Origin: CAYWEM01 sp964457225
Lineage (GTDB): Bacteria > Acidobacteriota > Aminicenantia > UBA2199
Direction: 5' to 3'
Assembly (NCBI GenBank): GCA_964457225.1
Contig: CAYWEM010000002.1
Location: forward strand, 62,001-126,000
Length of the DNA: 64,000 nt
Shown: in pieces, positions 42,262 through 50,874 of the stretch
Layout of the letters: the number at the start of each line of letters is the position of its first letter
Position numbering within the stretch: the stretch's first letter is position 1
Program-made: the position numbers and the translations under genes
The notes under the pieces: generated by a model
Databases searched by the model: none
What the model was told of the DNA's origin: nothing
Seen by the model: the letters and a program-made list of their open reading frames with translations, nothing else

Positions 42262-43506
42262 ATGAACGAATTAACCCCCCTGCGCGGCATAACCCGAGAA
42301 CTCATCGGCAGGATAGGAAAGGCCGACCTGTTGATCGGTATACCCTGTTTCAACAACGGCGCCACCATCGCGCACGTGGTGGCCATGGCCGCCACCGGCC
42401 TGAAGGAGCATTTTCCGGACCGCCGGGCGGCCATGATAATCGCCGACGGCGGCTCGACCATGGACGATACCCGGGAAGTGGCCCTGCAGGAAATGAAGAA
42501 ACACGATATTCACGGAGTGGTAGGTATATACCGGGGCCTGCCCGGCAAGGGCTCGGCGGTGCGCATGATCTTCGCCGCGGCCCGGGAACTCGGCGTCGAA
42601 GCCCTGGGCCTGCTCGATTCAGATCTGCGTTCGGTCAAGCCGTTATGGGTGGAACGCCTGCTCGGCCCCGTCGTTTCAGGCAAGTACGATTTTGTCGCGC
42701 CTCTTTACAAAAGATACAAGTTTGACGGCACCATCACCAACAACGTCACCTACAATATGCTGCGCTGTCTGTACGGCAAGAGAGTGCGCCAGCCTATCGG
42801 CGGCGAGTTCGCTTTTTCGGGCAGATTCGCCGGCGAGCTGGAAGCCCTGCCCATCTGGGATACGGACGTGGCCCGTTTCGGCATCGATATCTGGCTGACG
42901 GTCAATGCCCTGACACGCAAGGTCCCCATGTGCCAGACCCATCTCGGAGTCAAGGTTCATGACGCCAAGGATCCGGCGGCCAGCCTGGAACCGATGTTCC
43001 GCCAGGTAGTGGGCACGCTGTTCGCCCTGCTGGATGAAACCTCTGATTTCTGGATGCAGGCCGGCGAAAGTGTAGCGGTTGACGTCTGGGGCAGTCCGGG
43101 GGAAGAAGAACCTGAAGCTTTTCCCATAGATTACGACCGTTTGGTGGAACATTTTTATTTCTCCTGGCAGACACTGAAGGGCGCCTGGGAATCAATTCTG
43201 AGGGAAGATACCTTTGCCGAGCTGAACGCCTGCGTCGATACCGGGCGGGGCGTGTTCCAGATCGGCACCGATCTCTGGGCCCGCATCCTGTTCGAATTCG
43301 CCGCCACCTATCATCACCGGCCGGCGGCCAAGAAACAGGTTATCGAAGTGCTTTCGCCTCTTTATTTCGCCCGGGTCGCTTCCTTCATCCGCCGGGTGGG
43401 TGATCGCTCCAATGCCGAGGCCGAGGCCGTGGTCGAGGAACAGGCCAGGATATTTGAAATACGCAAACCCTACCTGCTCGAGCTCTGGAATAAAAAACCG
43501 GATTGA
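42262..43506 (+). CDS. GT-A glycosyltransferase, glucosyl/mannosylglycerate synthase-like
   Basis: 414 residues. A family 2-like GT-A fold: LIGIPCFNNGATIAHVV at the nucleotide-binding start, an ADGGSTMDDT strand, a GLPGKGSAV loop and the metal-binding Asp119-Ser-Asp121 (LGLLDSDLRSV). The long C-terminal helical part (about 260-414) and the IPxxNN opening resemble the glucosylglycerate and mannosylglycerate synthases (GT78/GT81-like) that use NDP-sugar and glycerate to make compatible solutes. Substrate assignment is tentative. No phosphatase partner is next to it. Confidence 0.7.
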   Translation: MNELTPLRGITRELIGRIGKADLLIGIPCFNNGATIAHVVAMAATGLKEHFPDRRAAMIIADGGSTMDDTREVALQEMKKHDIHGVVGIYRGLPGKGSAVRMIFAAARELGVEALGLLDSDLRSVKPLWVERLLGPVVSGKYDFVAPLYKRYKFDGTITNNVTYNMLRCLYGKRVRQPIGGEFAFSGRFAGELEALPIWDTDVARFGIDIWLTVNALTRKVPMCQTHLGVKVHDAKDPAASLEPMFRQVVGTLFALLDETSDFWMQAGESVAVDVWGSPGEEEPEAFPIDYDRLVEHFYFSWQTLKGAWESILREDTFAELNACVDTGRGVFQIGTDLWARILFEFAATYHHRPAAKKQVIEVLSPLYFARVASFIRRVGDRSNAEAEAVVEEQARIFEIRKPYLLELWNKKPD

Positions 43507-43547
43507 AATCAATCCTGACCTGAGTCCGAAAACAGAACCGGCTGCTA

Positions 43548-43576
43548 TTGACAAGCTGATCTCCCCTTCGTAACAT
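43548..43576 (+). promoter_or_regulatory. Sigma-70 promoter of M29 aminopeptidase gene
   Basis: Consensus TTGACA (43548-43553), a 17-base spacer and TAACAT (43571-43576). Predicted transcription start near 43583, well inside the longer possible reading frame, which confirms the start at 43632. Confidence 0.7.
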
Positions 43577-43631
43577 GAAAACAGGCCGTTCAACCGGGCG
43601 GCCTGAATATAAAAGACAAGGAGACAGCAAG

Positions 43632-44597
43632 ATGAAGCCAAGTGATGCCATGCTCCAGGCGGCTCACAACGCCCTGGCCCAATGCATGAAGGTGAAAGAG
43701 GGAGAATCGGTTCTGATAGTGTCGAACCACGAAAAACAAAGTGTGGCCGATGCCCTGTTCCAGGCCGCGATTGATCTCAAGACCGATCCTTATCTGCTCA
43801 TCTATCCCGCCGGCAAGGTGAACGGCGAAGAGCCGCCGGCCCTGGTGGGGGAGATGATGAAGAAAGCGGACGTGGTGATAGCACCGACAGTGGTAAGTAT
43901 CAGTCATACCGATGCCCGCAGAAACGCCTGCGCCAACGGTCATACCAGGATTTCCACCCTGCCGGGCATCACCGAGGAAATTTTCGAGCGCGGCCTGGGT
44001 TCAGATTACGATGAAATAGCCGCCCTCTGCCGCAGTATATACGGCCCCCTGCATGAAGGCCGTAAAGCCAGGGTCACTGCTCCCAACGGCACTGATGTCG
44101 AAATCGACATGCCTGACGGCGCAGTTGTCTGTGACGGCGATATCTCGGCTCCGGGAGCTTTCTCCAACCTGCCCGACGGAGAGGTCCTGGTGGCGCCCAC
44201 TTCGGCTAACGGAGTGATCGTGGCCGACCGTTGCGCCAGGCTGATCACCGAGCCAACCAGGATCACCGTTAAAGACGGTTTCATCGTCGATATCGAAGAC
44301 AATGAATCCGGCAGGCGTTTCCGGGAAATGATCGAAAAAACCCGGGCCAAGGACGGCAACAACAACGCCGCCTTCATCGCTGAATTCGCCATCGGCACCA
44401 ATAAAAAGGCCAAGGTCACGGGGGTGGTCCTGGAAGACGAAAAGGTCTACGGCACCTGCCATATTGCTTTCGGAGACAATACTTCCTATCCGGGCGGAAA
44501 AAATCCTTCCAACTGGCACATGGACGTGATCATCTTCAAACCCACGGTCAGCATCGACGGCCGCATCATCCAGCAGGACGGTGAAATAGTAGTCTGA
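43632..44597 (+). CDS. M29-type aminopeptidase (AmpS/aminopeptidase T-like)
   Basis: 321 residues. Shows the family pattern: N-terminal KEGESVLIVSNH, an ADVVIAPTVVSISHTDAR segment, the metal-binding core with NLPDGEVLVAP, and C-terminal EFAIGTNKKAKVTG, LEDEKVYGTCHIAFGDN and NWHMDVI, which supply Glu/His/Asp ligands. Two-metal aminopeptidases of this group act in the cytoplasm on N-terminal residues. It is slightly shorter than typical M29 enzymes (about 360-410), and some relatives are ring-cleaving dioxygenases, so the reaction is less sure than the fold. AAGGAG site 7 bases before the ATG. Confidence 0.78.
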   Translation: MKPSDAMLQAAHNALAQCMKVKEGESVLIVSNHEKQSVADALFQAAIDLKTDPYLLIYPAGKVNGEEPPALVGEMMKKADVVIAPTVVSISHTDARRNACANGHTRISTLPGITEEIFERGLGSDYDEIAALCRSIYGPLHEGRKARVTAPNGTDVEIDMPDGAVVCDGDISAPGAFSNLPDGEVLVAPTSANGVIVADRCARLITEPTRITVKDGFIVDIEDNESGRRFREMIEKTRAKDGNNNAAFIAEFAIGTNKKAKVTGVVLEDEKVYGTCHIAFGDNTSYPGGKNPSNWHMDVIIFKPTVSIDGRIIQQDGEIVV

Positions 44598-44705
44598 ACA
44601 GGGAAGCGCCCCCGGGACCAGCAACGGTATTCGGCCGATATTTTTTTATGATCCGGGTCGAATCTCCGGGTAAGCAGGCAGCTCAGATCGTATCAGCCGG
44701 GTGAA

Positions 44706-45989
44706 TCAGGAAGTCAGGATGCGCTGGCCGGCGTAAACCGCGGCTTGGCCCAGTTCTTCCTCGATACGCATCAGCTGGTTGTATTTTTCCACTCTTTCAC
44801 TGCGGCAGGGAGCCCCGGTCTTGAGTTGACCGGTGGCCATGGCCACGGTGAAATCGGCGATGAAAGTGTCCGCGGTTTCACCACTGCGATGCGAGACCAT
44901 GGCGCGCCAGCCGGCCCGGCGGGCCATGTCGATGGCGGTCATGGTTTCAGTCAGGGTGCCGATCTGGTTCAGCTTGATCAGCACGGCATTGGCTGATTTC
45001 TCGGTGATCCCCCGGCTGATGTGATCGACGTTGGTGACGAAGATATCATCACCCACGATCTGAACTCGTTCACCCAGGGTTTTGTTCATCAATTGCCAAC
45101 CCGGCCAGTCTTCCTCGGCCAGGCCGTCCTCGATCGAAAAGATCGGGTAATCCCGGCACCATTTTTTGTAAATTGCGATCATTTCCTCGGCTGAAACCTT
45201 CTTGTTTTCAGTGCGCAGATGGTAAAGACCGTCTTCGTAAAAACCGCTGGCTGCAGCATCTATGGCCAGCACGATGTCTGGGCCCGGCTTGAAACCGGCC
45301 TTCTGAATGGCTTCGATGATTATTTCTACGGCGCTGACATTGGCTTTCAGCACCGGGGCGAAACCGCCCTCGTCGCCGACCGCGGTGGCCTGGCCTCCTT
45401 TCTTCAAAACCGATTTCAGGGCATGGTAAACTTCACTGCCCCAGCGCAGGGCCTCGCGGAAGGAAGGAGCACCCACCGGGGCGATCATGAATTCCTGCAG
45501 GTCGGTACCCTGCCAATTGGCGTGGGCGCCGCCGTTGAGGATGTTGAACATGGGCACGGGCAGGAGATTGGCGTTCAATCCTCCCAGGTAGCGGTAGAGA
45601 GGCAGTCCCAGCGCGTCGGCGGCGGCCCGGGCCGCGGCCAGGCTGACTCCCAGGATGGCGTTGGCGCCGAGCTGGGACTTGTTCCTGGTGCCGTCCAGGT
45701 CCAGCATCAGCCTGTCTATCCCGGCCTGGTCGGAGGCATCCATTCCATCGAGCAGGGGAGCGATTTTTTCGTGGACATTGGCCACGGCCCTGGTTACGCC
45801 CTTGCCTGAATAACGTCCCGGTTCTTCATCGCGCAATTCCAGGGCTTCGTGAATGCCGGTCGATGCGCCTGAAGGGACGGCGGCCCGGCCGCGGGCGCCG
45901 CATTCCAGCTCAATTTCAACTTCTATGGTGGGATTACCGCGGGAATCGAGTATTTCCCTGGCTTGAATGAGTTCGATGCAAGTTGTCAT
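44706..45989 (-). CDS. eno: Enolase
   Basis: 427 residues, full length. Converts 2-phosphoglycerate to phosphoenolpyruvate. Visible landmarks: ILDSRGNPTIEVE, SGASTGIHEALELRD, GDEGGFAP, catalytic Lys in IKLNQIGTLTE (KLNQ) and SHRSGETADTFIAD near the end. AAGGAG precedes the ATG. A stand-alone gene with a good promoter. Confidence 0.97.
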   Translation of the reverse strand: MTTCIELIQAREILDSRGNPTIEVEIELECGARGRAAVPSGASTGIHEALELRDEEPGRYSGKGVTRAVANVHEKIAPLLDGMDASDQAGIDRLMLDLDGTRNKSQLGANAILGVSLAAARAAADALGLPLYRYLGGLNANLLPVPMFNILNGGAHANWQGTDLQEFMIAPVGAPSFREALRWGSEVYHALKSVLKKGGQATAVGDEGGFAPVLKANVSAVEIIIEAIQKAGFKPGPDIVLAIDAAASGFYEDGLYHLRTENKKVSAEEMIAIYKKWCRDYPIFSIEDGLAEEDWPGWQLMNKTLGERVQIVGDDIFVTNVDHISRGITEKSANAVLIKLNQIGTLTETMTAIDMARRAGWRAMVSHRSGETADTFIADFTVAMATGQLKTGAPCRSERVEKYNQLMRIEEELGQAAVYAGQRILTS

Positions 45990-46028
45990 GGTATTCTCCT
46001 TGTAATATGAAACTTATTGAAGACATGT

Positions 46029-46057
46029 ATTTTAACTCATAACGAAAAACAGGGCAA
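46029..46057 (-). promoter_or_regulatory. Sigma-70-like promoter of eno
   Basis: On the minus strand TTGCCC (46057-46052), a 17-base spacer, TAAAAT (46034-46029), giving a leader of roughly 30 bases that carries AAGGAG. Confidence 0.6.
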
Positions 46058-46073
46058 ATCAGTCCGGCCCGGA

Positions 46074-48218
46074 TTATTTTTCCGTCATTTCCCAGACACC
46101 TTCCCAAGCTTCCGGCAGAGGACGGTCATTTATCTTTTCAGCCCGGCCGGCATAAGCATCCGCCGCCGGATCTGAATCCCGGATGGGGGAAAGAATGCGC
46201 AGGCAATCTGCAAAATCGCCCCGGCAGAACGCCAGGCGGCCGCTTGCAAAGATTTCCAGCCTGGCCAGGCTGTTTTCATAGTCATGATGAAAAAACGGCT
46301 CGTAAACGGTAACCGGTTCCTTCCGGCCCTTCACCCGGATTTTCCCAAGGTTTCGAAAGGCAAAAACATCGCCTGCCTGCCGCCGGGTTGATTCAGACAC
46401 CATGAGAGAGGTGCCGAATATTTTGTTGGCGCTTTCCAGCCTGGCCGCCAGGTTGACGGCATCTCCGATCATGGTGAAATCGAAGCGGGTTTTGGAGCCC
46501 ATGTTTCCAACAACGGCAAAGCCGGTGTTGATCCCGATCCTGGTGAAAATGTCCGACCCGGTCTGCTGCCTGAACCGGGTCTTCATTTCCGACAGTCGTT
46601 GCCGGCAGGTGAGCGCGGCCCCGACGGATCGGGCGGCATGGTCCTCGAAGGCTATCGGGGCATTCCAGAAGGCGATGACGGCATCCCCCTCGTACTTGTC
46701 GATTGTTCCGCCCTCGCTCTGAATGATGTCGGTCATAATGGACAGGTATTCGTTGAGAAAATTGGTCAGGGCTTCAGGGTCGAGTTTTTCGGAGATGGAT
46801 GTAAATCCCTGGATATCCGAGAACATGATGGAAAGTTCTCTCCTTTCCCCCCCGAGCCTGAGTTTCTCCGGGTTCTGGATCAGCTGTTCGATGACGTGGG
46901 GGCTGAGGTATTGTTTGAAGGCGGCTTTGATAAAGCGTTTTTTTCGTCCTTCCGTGGCATAGTTGATGATGAAGCCGCCGGCCAGCGTAAGGGCCAGGGA
47001 TAGTTGCGGCAGGACTATCGGAGTCCATATTCCTCCGGGGTAGGCGGCCATTCCGGTTAAAATCGGAATGCTGAGAAAAGCAATGCCGATGCCGACGCCG
47101 GGTCCGGGTTCGGGAAACAGGAAGATGGTTGCGGCCGCCAGGAGGCAGAGTAACAGGATGAAAGCGAAATCAAAAGCAAAGGATGTCTTCTTCATGAATT
47201 GCTTTTCAAGAAAATTGTCCAGCCAGGTCATGTGGATGGCGACGCCGGGAAAGTTGCTGTCATGTGGGGCGGGATGATTGTCAAACAGGCCCGGGGCCGA
47301 GAAACCGAAAAAAACGTATTTATCCCGGAAGGCATCCGGGTCCTTGATGGTCGGTGATTCTCCCCGGCGGAGCCTGAGCTCGGACTGGATCACGGAGGCG
47401 GCGCTGAAGCTCTTCAGCTCAGCGGCCCGTCCCTGGTAGCGAAGAACGGCCCGGCCTTGCTTATCAACGGGGATCCGCGTGTCGCCGATGATCACCCGGC
47501 CCTTTTCCGCCCTGATCCCGATGTCAGGGGCGGCGGCCAGAAGCATTCCCAGCCCCAGTCCGGGCAGGACCTGATCGTCAAACAGGCTGATAAAGGGGAT
47601 TCGCCTGTATATACTGTCCGGGTCAGGAGGAATGGAGGCATTACAGAGAACGGAAGCGCTTCGGGCGATTTCCGGGATGGGAAAACCGGCATGGGGAAAG
47701 ATGAAACCGCCGGCCAGGGCGATCTTTTTCAGTTCAGTCAGTCCCGTTGTCTTGAAGTTCGGCATCGGCGCCGCTTTCGGCCAGCTTTGGTCCTTGCCGT
47801 AAAAATGGCTGAGGGAAACCGAAGCGGCCGACTTGCCGAAAACGGCCAGGGCGGATGCGAAGCGCTGATCGTCCTGAACCCCGTATGCTGAAGGCTCGCT
47901 GAACAGGACATCGAAGCCGAGGGCCCTTGCTCCCTGTCGGCCGCAGAAATCAGCAATGGAAGAATATATCTCCCGCGGCCAGGGCCATCCCACTCCCAGG
48001 ACAGCCTGGGCCCAGTCCAGACTGTTCTGATCCAGCAGGATCATGATGGTTTTTTCGGAAGCAGGTTCCCGGCCCGCGAAATAGGAAACGCGCCTGTCCC
48101 AGGAGTAATCCTCCCATCTCCCCAGACCGGCCGTATGCCAGATTGCCAAGGCAAGCGCAGTGCAAGCGGTTCCGAGAACCAGGGTCTGGAGCCATTTTTC
48201 TTTGAGGCGTTTTTTCAA
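46074..48218 (-). CDS. CHASE2-domain adenylate cyclase (class III)
   Basis: 714 residues. An N-terminal membrane segment (about 11-28), a CHASE2 extracellular sensor (about 45-330), three further membrane segments (about 345-425), then a class III cyclase domain (about 460-640): metal Asp in MFSDIQGFTSIS, KYEGDAVIAFWN with the adenine-selecting Lys, and TMIGDAVNLAARLE with Asp at the second base-contact position. Both metal-binding Asp and the Lys/Asp pair predict cAMP rather than cGMP. Last gene of a three-gene operon with an M48 protease and an SH3 protein. Confidence 0.9.
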   Translation of the reverse strand: MKKRLKEKWLQTLVLGTACTALALAIWHTAGLGRWEDYSWDRRVSYFAGREPASEKTIMILLDQNSLDWAQAVLGVGWPWPREIYSSIADFCGRQGARALGFDVLFSEPSAYGVQDDQRFASALAVFGKSAASVSLSHFYGKDQSWPKAAPMPNFKTTGLTELKKIALAGGFIFPHAGFPIPEIARSASVLCNASIPPDPDSIYRRIPFISLFDDQVLPGLGLGMLLAAAPDIGIRAEKGRVIIGDTRIPVDKQGRAVLRYQGRAAELKSFSAASVIQSELRLRRGESPTIKDPDAFRDKYVFFGFSAPGLFDNHPAPHDSNFPGVAIHMTWLDNFLEKQFMKKTSFAFDFAFILLLCLLAAATIFLFPEPGPGVGIGIAFLSIPILTGMAAYPGGIWTPIVLPQLSLALTLAGGFIINYATEGRKKRFIKAAFKQYLSPHVIEQLIQNPEKLRLGGERRELSIMFSDIQGFTSISEKLDPEALTNFLNEYLSIMTDIIQSEGGTIDKYEGDAVIAFWNAPIAFEDHAARSVGAALTCRQRLSEMKTRFRQQTGSDIFTRIGINTGFAVVGNMGSKTRFDFTMIGDAVNLAARLESANKIFGTSLMVSESTRRQAGDVFAFRNLGKIRVKGRKEPVTVYEPFFHHDYENSLARLEIFASGRLAFCRGDFADCLRILSPIRDSDPAADAYAGRAEKINDRPLPEAWEGVWEMTEK

Positions 48219-48223
48219 AGTCG

Positions 48224-49147
48224 TCAGACGAGGCGTTTAAACTGGATAAACCGATTGATCCTGGATTTGGGGAGGTCCTTGCCGGAAACCTGGCCTGCGG
48301 ATTCCTGAATCCTGTTGATCCGTTCTTTGGGTGAAGGGTGGGTTCGGCTGAAATCCTGCCTGCTCGGAACCAGGTTGGCTTCCATTTTCTGAAGCATGTC
48401 CACGAGATAGGCCGGGTTGTAGCCCACTCTTTTCATTATCACCAGGGCAGACTTGTCCGCCTCATTTTCAAGAGACCTGGAATAACCCCTGGTGATCAGG
48501 GTATGGGTGATGTCGGCGATACTCTCTTCAAAAAGTCCCACCAGTTGGCTCAGCTGTCCGGCACCGAGTTGCTTGGCGCTTTCGATACCTATAACGGTAA
48601 AGGTGTCTGCGATCCGTGATTTCTTGATGGCCTGGATTCCATGCCTGTGCTGGACATGCCCGATTTCATGGGCCAGTACCGCGGCCAGGGCGTCTTCACT
48701 GTCACAGCAGCGGATCATGCCCCGGGTTATGAAGATGAACCCCCCCGGTGCGGCAAAGGCGTTGATCTCCAGGCTGTCCTGCACCAGGAACCGGTATCCC
48801 TTGAATGTTTCCGGCAGGTCGGAAGCCTGGGCCAGGGTCTGGCCCATGAGGTTGACATAGTCGTTGACCCGGCTGTTGTTGAAGGGGGGGTATTTCTCCA
48901 GGATTCGGGCTCCCACCGTCCTTCCGATATAGTATTCCTGCTCGGGGGTGAAATCAGTGAAATTTCTTTCAATGGCTTTTGCGCTTTTCACGATCAGGTC
49001 CGCCCGGCTTCCTCCGGATTTGCCGCCAAGAACGTCACCTATGCCGCTGCCAAGGGAGCCAACCGTTTTACAGCCGGCAGAAAAGAGGCCGAACAGAACA
49101 AATGATCCGGCTTTTCCCAGGAATTCCCTTCGGTCCGTCTGTTTCAT
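48224..49147 (-). CDS. M48-family metallopeptidase lipoprotein, Tat-type signal
   Basis: 307 residues. A twin-arginine signal (RREFLGKAG) ends in a lipobox (FSAGC, Cys26), predicting an exported, lipid-anchored protein. The zinc motif HEIGH (160-164) is followed by the third ligand in ENEADKSAL. Similar to BepA/LoiP-type periplasmic proteases that keep outer-membrane proteins in order. 4-base overlap with the SH3 gene upstream, and 5 bases from the cyclase gene. Confidence 0.9.
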   Translation of the reverse strand: MKQTDRREFLGKAGSFVLFGLFSAGCKTVGSLGSGIGDVLGGKSGGSRADLIVKSAKAIERNFTDFTPEQEYYIGRTVGARILEKYPPFNNSRVNDYVNLMGQTLAQASDLPETFKGYRFLVQDSLEINAFAAPGGFIFITRGMIRCCDSEDALAAVLAHEIGHVQHRHGIQAIKKSRIADTFTVIGIESAKQLGAGQLSQLVGLFEESIADITHTLITRGYSRSLENEADKSALVIMKRVGYNPAYLVDMLQKMEANLVPSRQDFSRTHPSPKERINRIQESAGQVSGKDLPKSRINRFIQFKRLV

Positions 49148-49566
49148 ACCTTGCCTCCTGCGGTTTTCAGATCTCCTTTCCTGAGAAAGTCACTCATTTT
49201 TTCCCGGGAAACGGCAAAGGTCTCCATCCGGTCGATCCAGCTGAAATTCAGATTGGGATTCTTGGACCGGTATTCCTTTTCCACGGAATCGTTGAAACCT
49301 TTGCCGGCCAGAGCGTATTCCTTGGTGGAAACCGCTTTCTGGACATCCTGCTCACCGGGTTTCAGAATAACGGTCTTGGTGGTGAGCGCCGAGATATGAA
49401 CCCATCCTGAGAGGCCCTCTTTCAGAGTCCGGACTTCAGCCCAGCCGTCCTTTTCCGAAAGAACCTGGACGCCGTCCGCATAGGAAAGCTGTTTCAGAGA
49501 CGGGGACAGAAAAGAGGGCTCTTTTCTCAGCGGGGCCTTGGCTACCTGGACGTTCATTCTTTTCAT
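49144..49566 (-). CDS. Bacterial SH3-domain protein
   Basis: 140 residues; residues about 4-62 form an SH3b domain (VQVAKAPLRKEPS, GWAEVRTLKEGLSGWVHISAL), the rest is helical. No clear signal peptide is visible at this start. First gene of the SH3/M48/cyclase operon. SH3b domains bind cell-wall peptides or proteins, so this could be a wall-contact subunit (inference). Confidence 0.8.
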   Translation of the reverse strand: MKRMNVQVAKAPLRKEPSFLSPSLKQLSYADGVQVLSEKDGWAEVRTLKEGLSGWVHISALTTKTVILKPGEQDVQKAVSTKEYALAGKGFNDSVEKEYRSKNPNLNFSWIDRMETFAVSREKMSDFLRKGDLKTAGGKV

Positions 49567-49658
49567 GCGATCTCCTGAAAACTCCTGCAGATTTTATGAA
49601 ATTTCAAGTGCTGAATCAATCATTACTCTAATTATTTCTATTATGAGAAGTAATACTT

Positions 49659-49687
49659 TTGCCTGGACGATTGAATTCTGGTATATA
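49659..49687 (+). promoter_or_regulatory. Sigma-70-like promoter of iadA
   Basis: TTGCCT (49659-49664), a 17-base spacer, TATATA (49682-49687), 18 bases before the ATG, with GGAGGA as ribosome site. Confidence 0.55.
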
Positions 49688-49705
49688 AGCTGAACTGGAG
49701 GAACA

Positions 49706-50869
49706 ATGCTTCTGATCAAGGGCGCCCGGGTGGTCGAGCCTGAAGGTATGGCGGAAAAAGATATCCTGGTAGGAGGGGGGCGCATCCTGGCCCTGGAAAA
49801 AAACATCCGGCGGCCGATCCGCACTGCCTGCCTGGTCAGGGCCGGTGGTCTGCTGGCCATGCCGGGCCTGATCGACCATCACCTGCACCTGGCCGGGGCC
49901 GGAGGTGAAGGCGGACCCCATACCCGCACCCCGGAATTGAGCGCCGCCGACCTGATAAGCAACGGCATCACCACCACCATCTCATCCCTGGGCGCAGACG
50001 GTTTCACCAGGGATCCGCTCAACCTGCTCTACAAGGCCCGCAGCCTGAATATTTACGGGCTGAGCTCGTTCATTCTGACCGGGGCTTACCAGTTCCCCCT
50101 GCCCAGCCTGAGCGGCGATCCCTACCGCGACATAATCCTGGTGCCGGAAGTGCTGGGTATAGGCGAGGTGGCCATTGCCGACCACCGCTCGGCCGATCCC
50201 GGTGTTGACCGCCTTTACGAAATGGTGGCCCGGGCCAGGCTGGCCGGCATGGTGGCCGGTAAAACCGGCATGGTGCTGTTTCACCTGGGCGATGAAGCCC
50301 AGCAGTTCACCAAGTTGAGGGAGATAAAAAAGAGAAGCGCCGGCAAGTTCCGTAACATCATGGCCACTCACTGCAACCGCAGTGCCGCCTTGTTCCAGGC
50401 CGCCTGCAGTTACGGCCGTGAAGGCTACGTCGATTTGACCACCTCCTCCTATCCTTTTTTCCCGGAAGAAGAAATAAAACCCAGCCTGGCGGTCAGCCGA
50501 CTGCTGGCCGCGGGTGTGCCCCTGGAACACATCACCTTTTCCAGCGATGCCGGGGGATCATTGCCGCAATTTGCGCCTGACGGCACCCTGCAGGCGATTT
50601 TTACCGCCAAACCGCATTCCATGCTGACTGAACTGGCCGACCTGGTTTTGCGTGAAAAAATGGATCCCTGCCGGGCGGTCAGGCTGACCGCCGGCAACGC
50701 CGCCCGGGCCTATGGCCTTCCCGCCAAGGGTGAAATACGGGTCGGGGCTGACGCTGACATCATACTGGTAAACGAAAGCTTCAGACTCAGGTCGGTTGTC
50801 GCCTCGGGCCACCTGCTTCTTCACCAGGGTAAAATGCTCGATACCGTAAAAAGTACAATACTTTCTTGA
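49706..50869 (+). CDS. iadA: Isoaspartyl (beta-aspartyl) dipeptidase
   Basis: 387 residues, amidohydrolase superfamily. Metal ligands His59-x-His61 (GLIDHHLHLAGAGGEGG), His193, His222 and Asp281 (SSDAGGSLPQF) are in place. The position of the carbamylated Lys of E. coli IadA is Glu154 here (GIGEVAIADHRS), as in many homologues. The substrate-binding segment SDAGGSLPQFAPDG is typical. Splits beta-linked aspartyl dipeptides, including the beta-Asp-Arg released from cyanophycin. It faces the YfcC/cyanophycinase pair, with 5 bases between the stops. Confidence 0.9.
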   Translation: MLLIKGARVVEPEGMAEKDILVGGGRILALEKNIRRPIRTACLVRAGGLLAMPGLIDHHLHLAGAGGEGGPHTRTPELSAADLISNGITTTISSLGADGFTRDPLNLLYKARSLNIYGLSSFILTGAYQFPLPSLSGDPYRDIILVPEVLGIGEVAIADHRSADPGVDRLYEMVARARLAGMVAGKTGMVLFHLGDEAQQFTKLREIKKRSAGKFRNIMATHCNRSAALFQAACSYGREGYVDLTTSSYPFFPEEEIKPSLAVSRLLAAGVPLEHITFSSDAGGSLPQFAPDGTLQAIFTAKPHSMLTELADLVLREKMDPCRAVRLTAGNAARAYGLPAKGEIRVGADADIILVNESFRLRSVVASGHLLLHQGKMLDTVKSTILS

Positions 50870-50874
50870 AAAGC

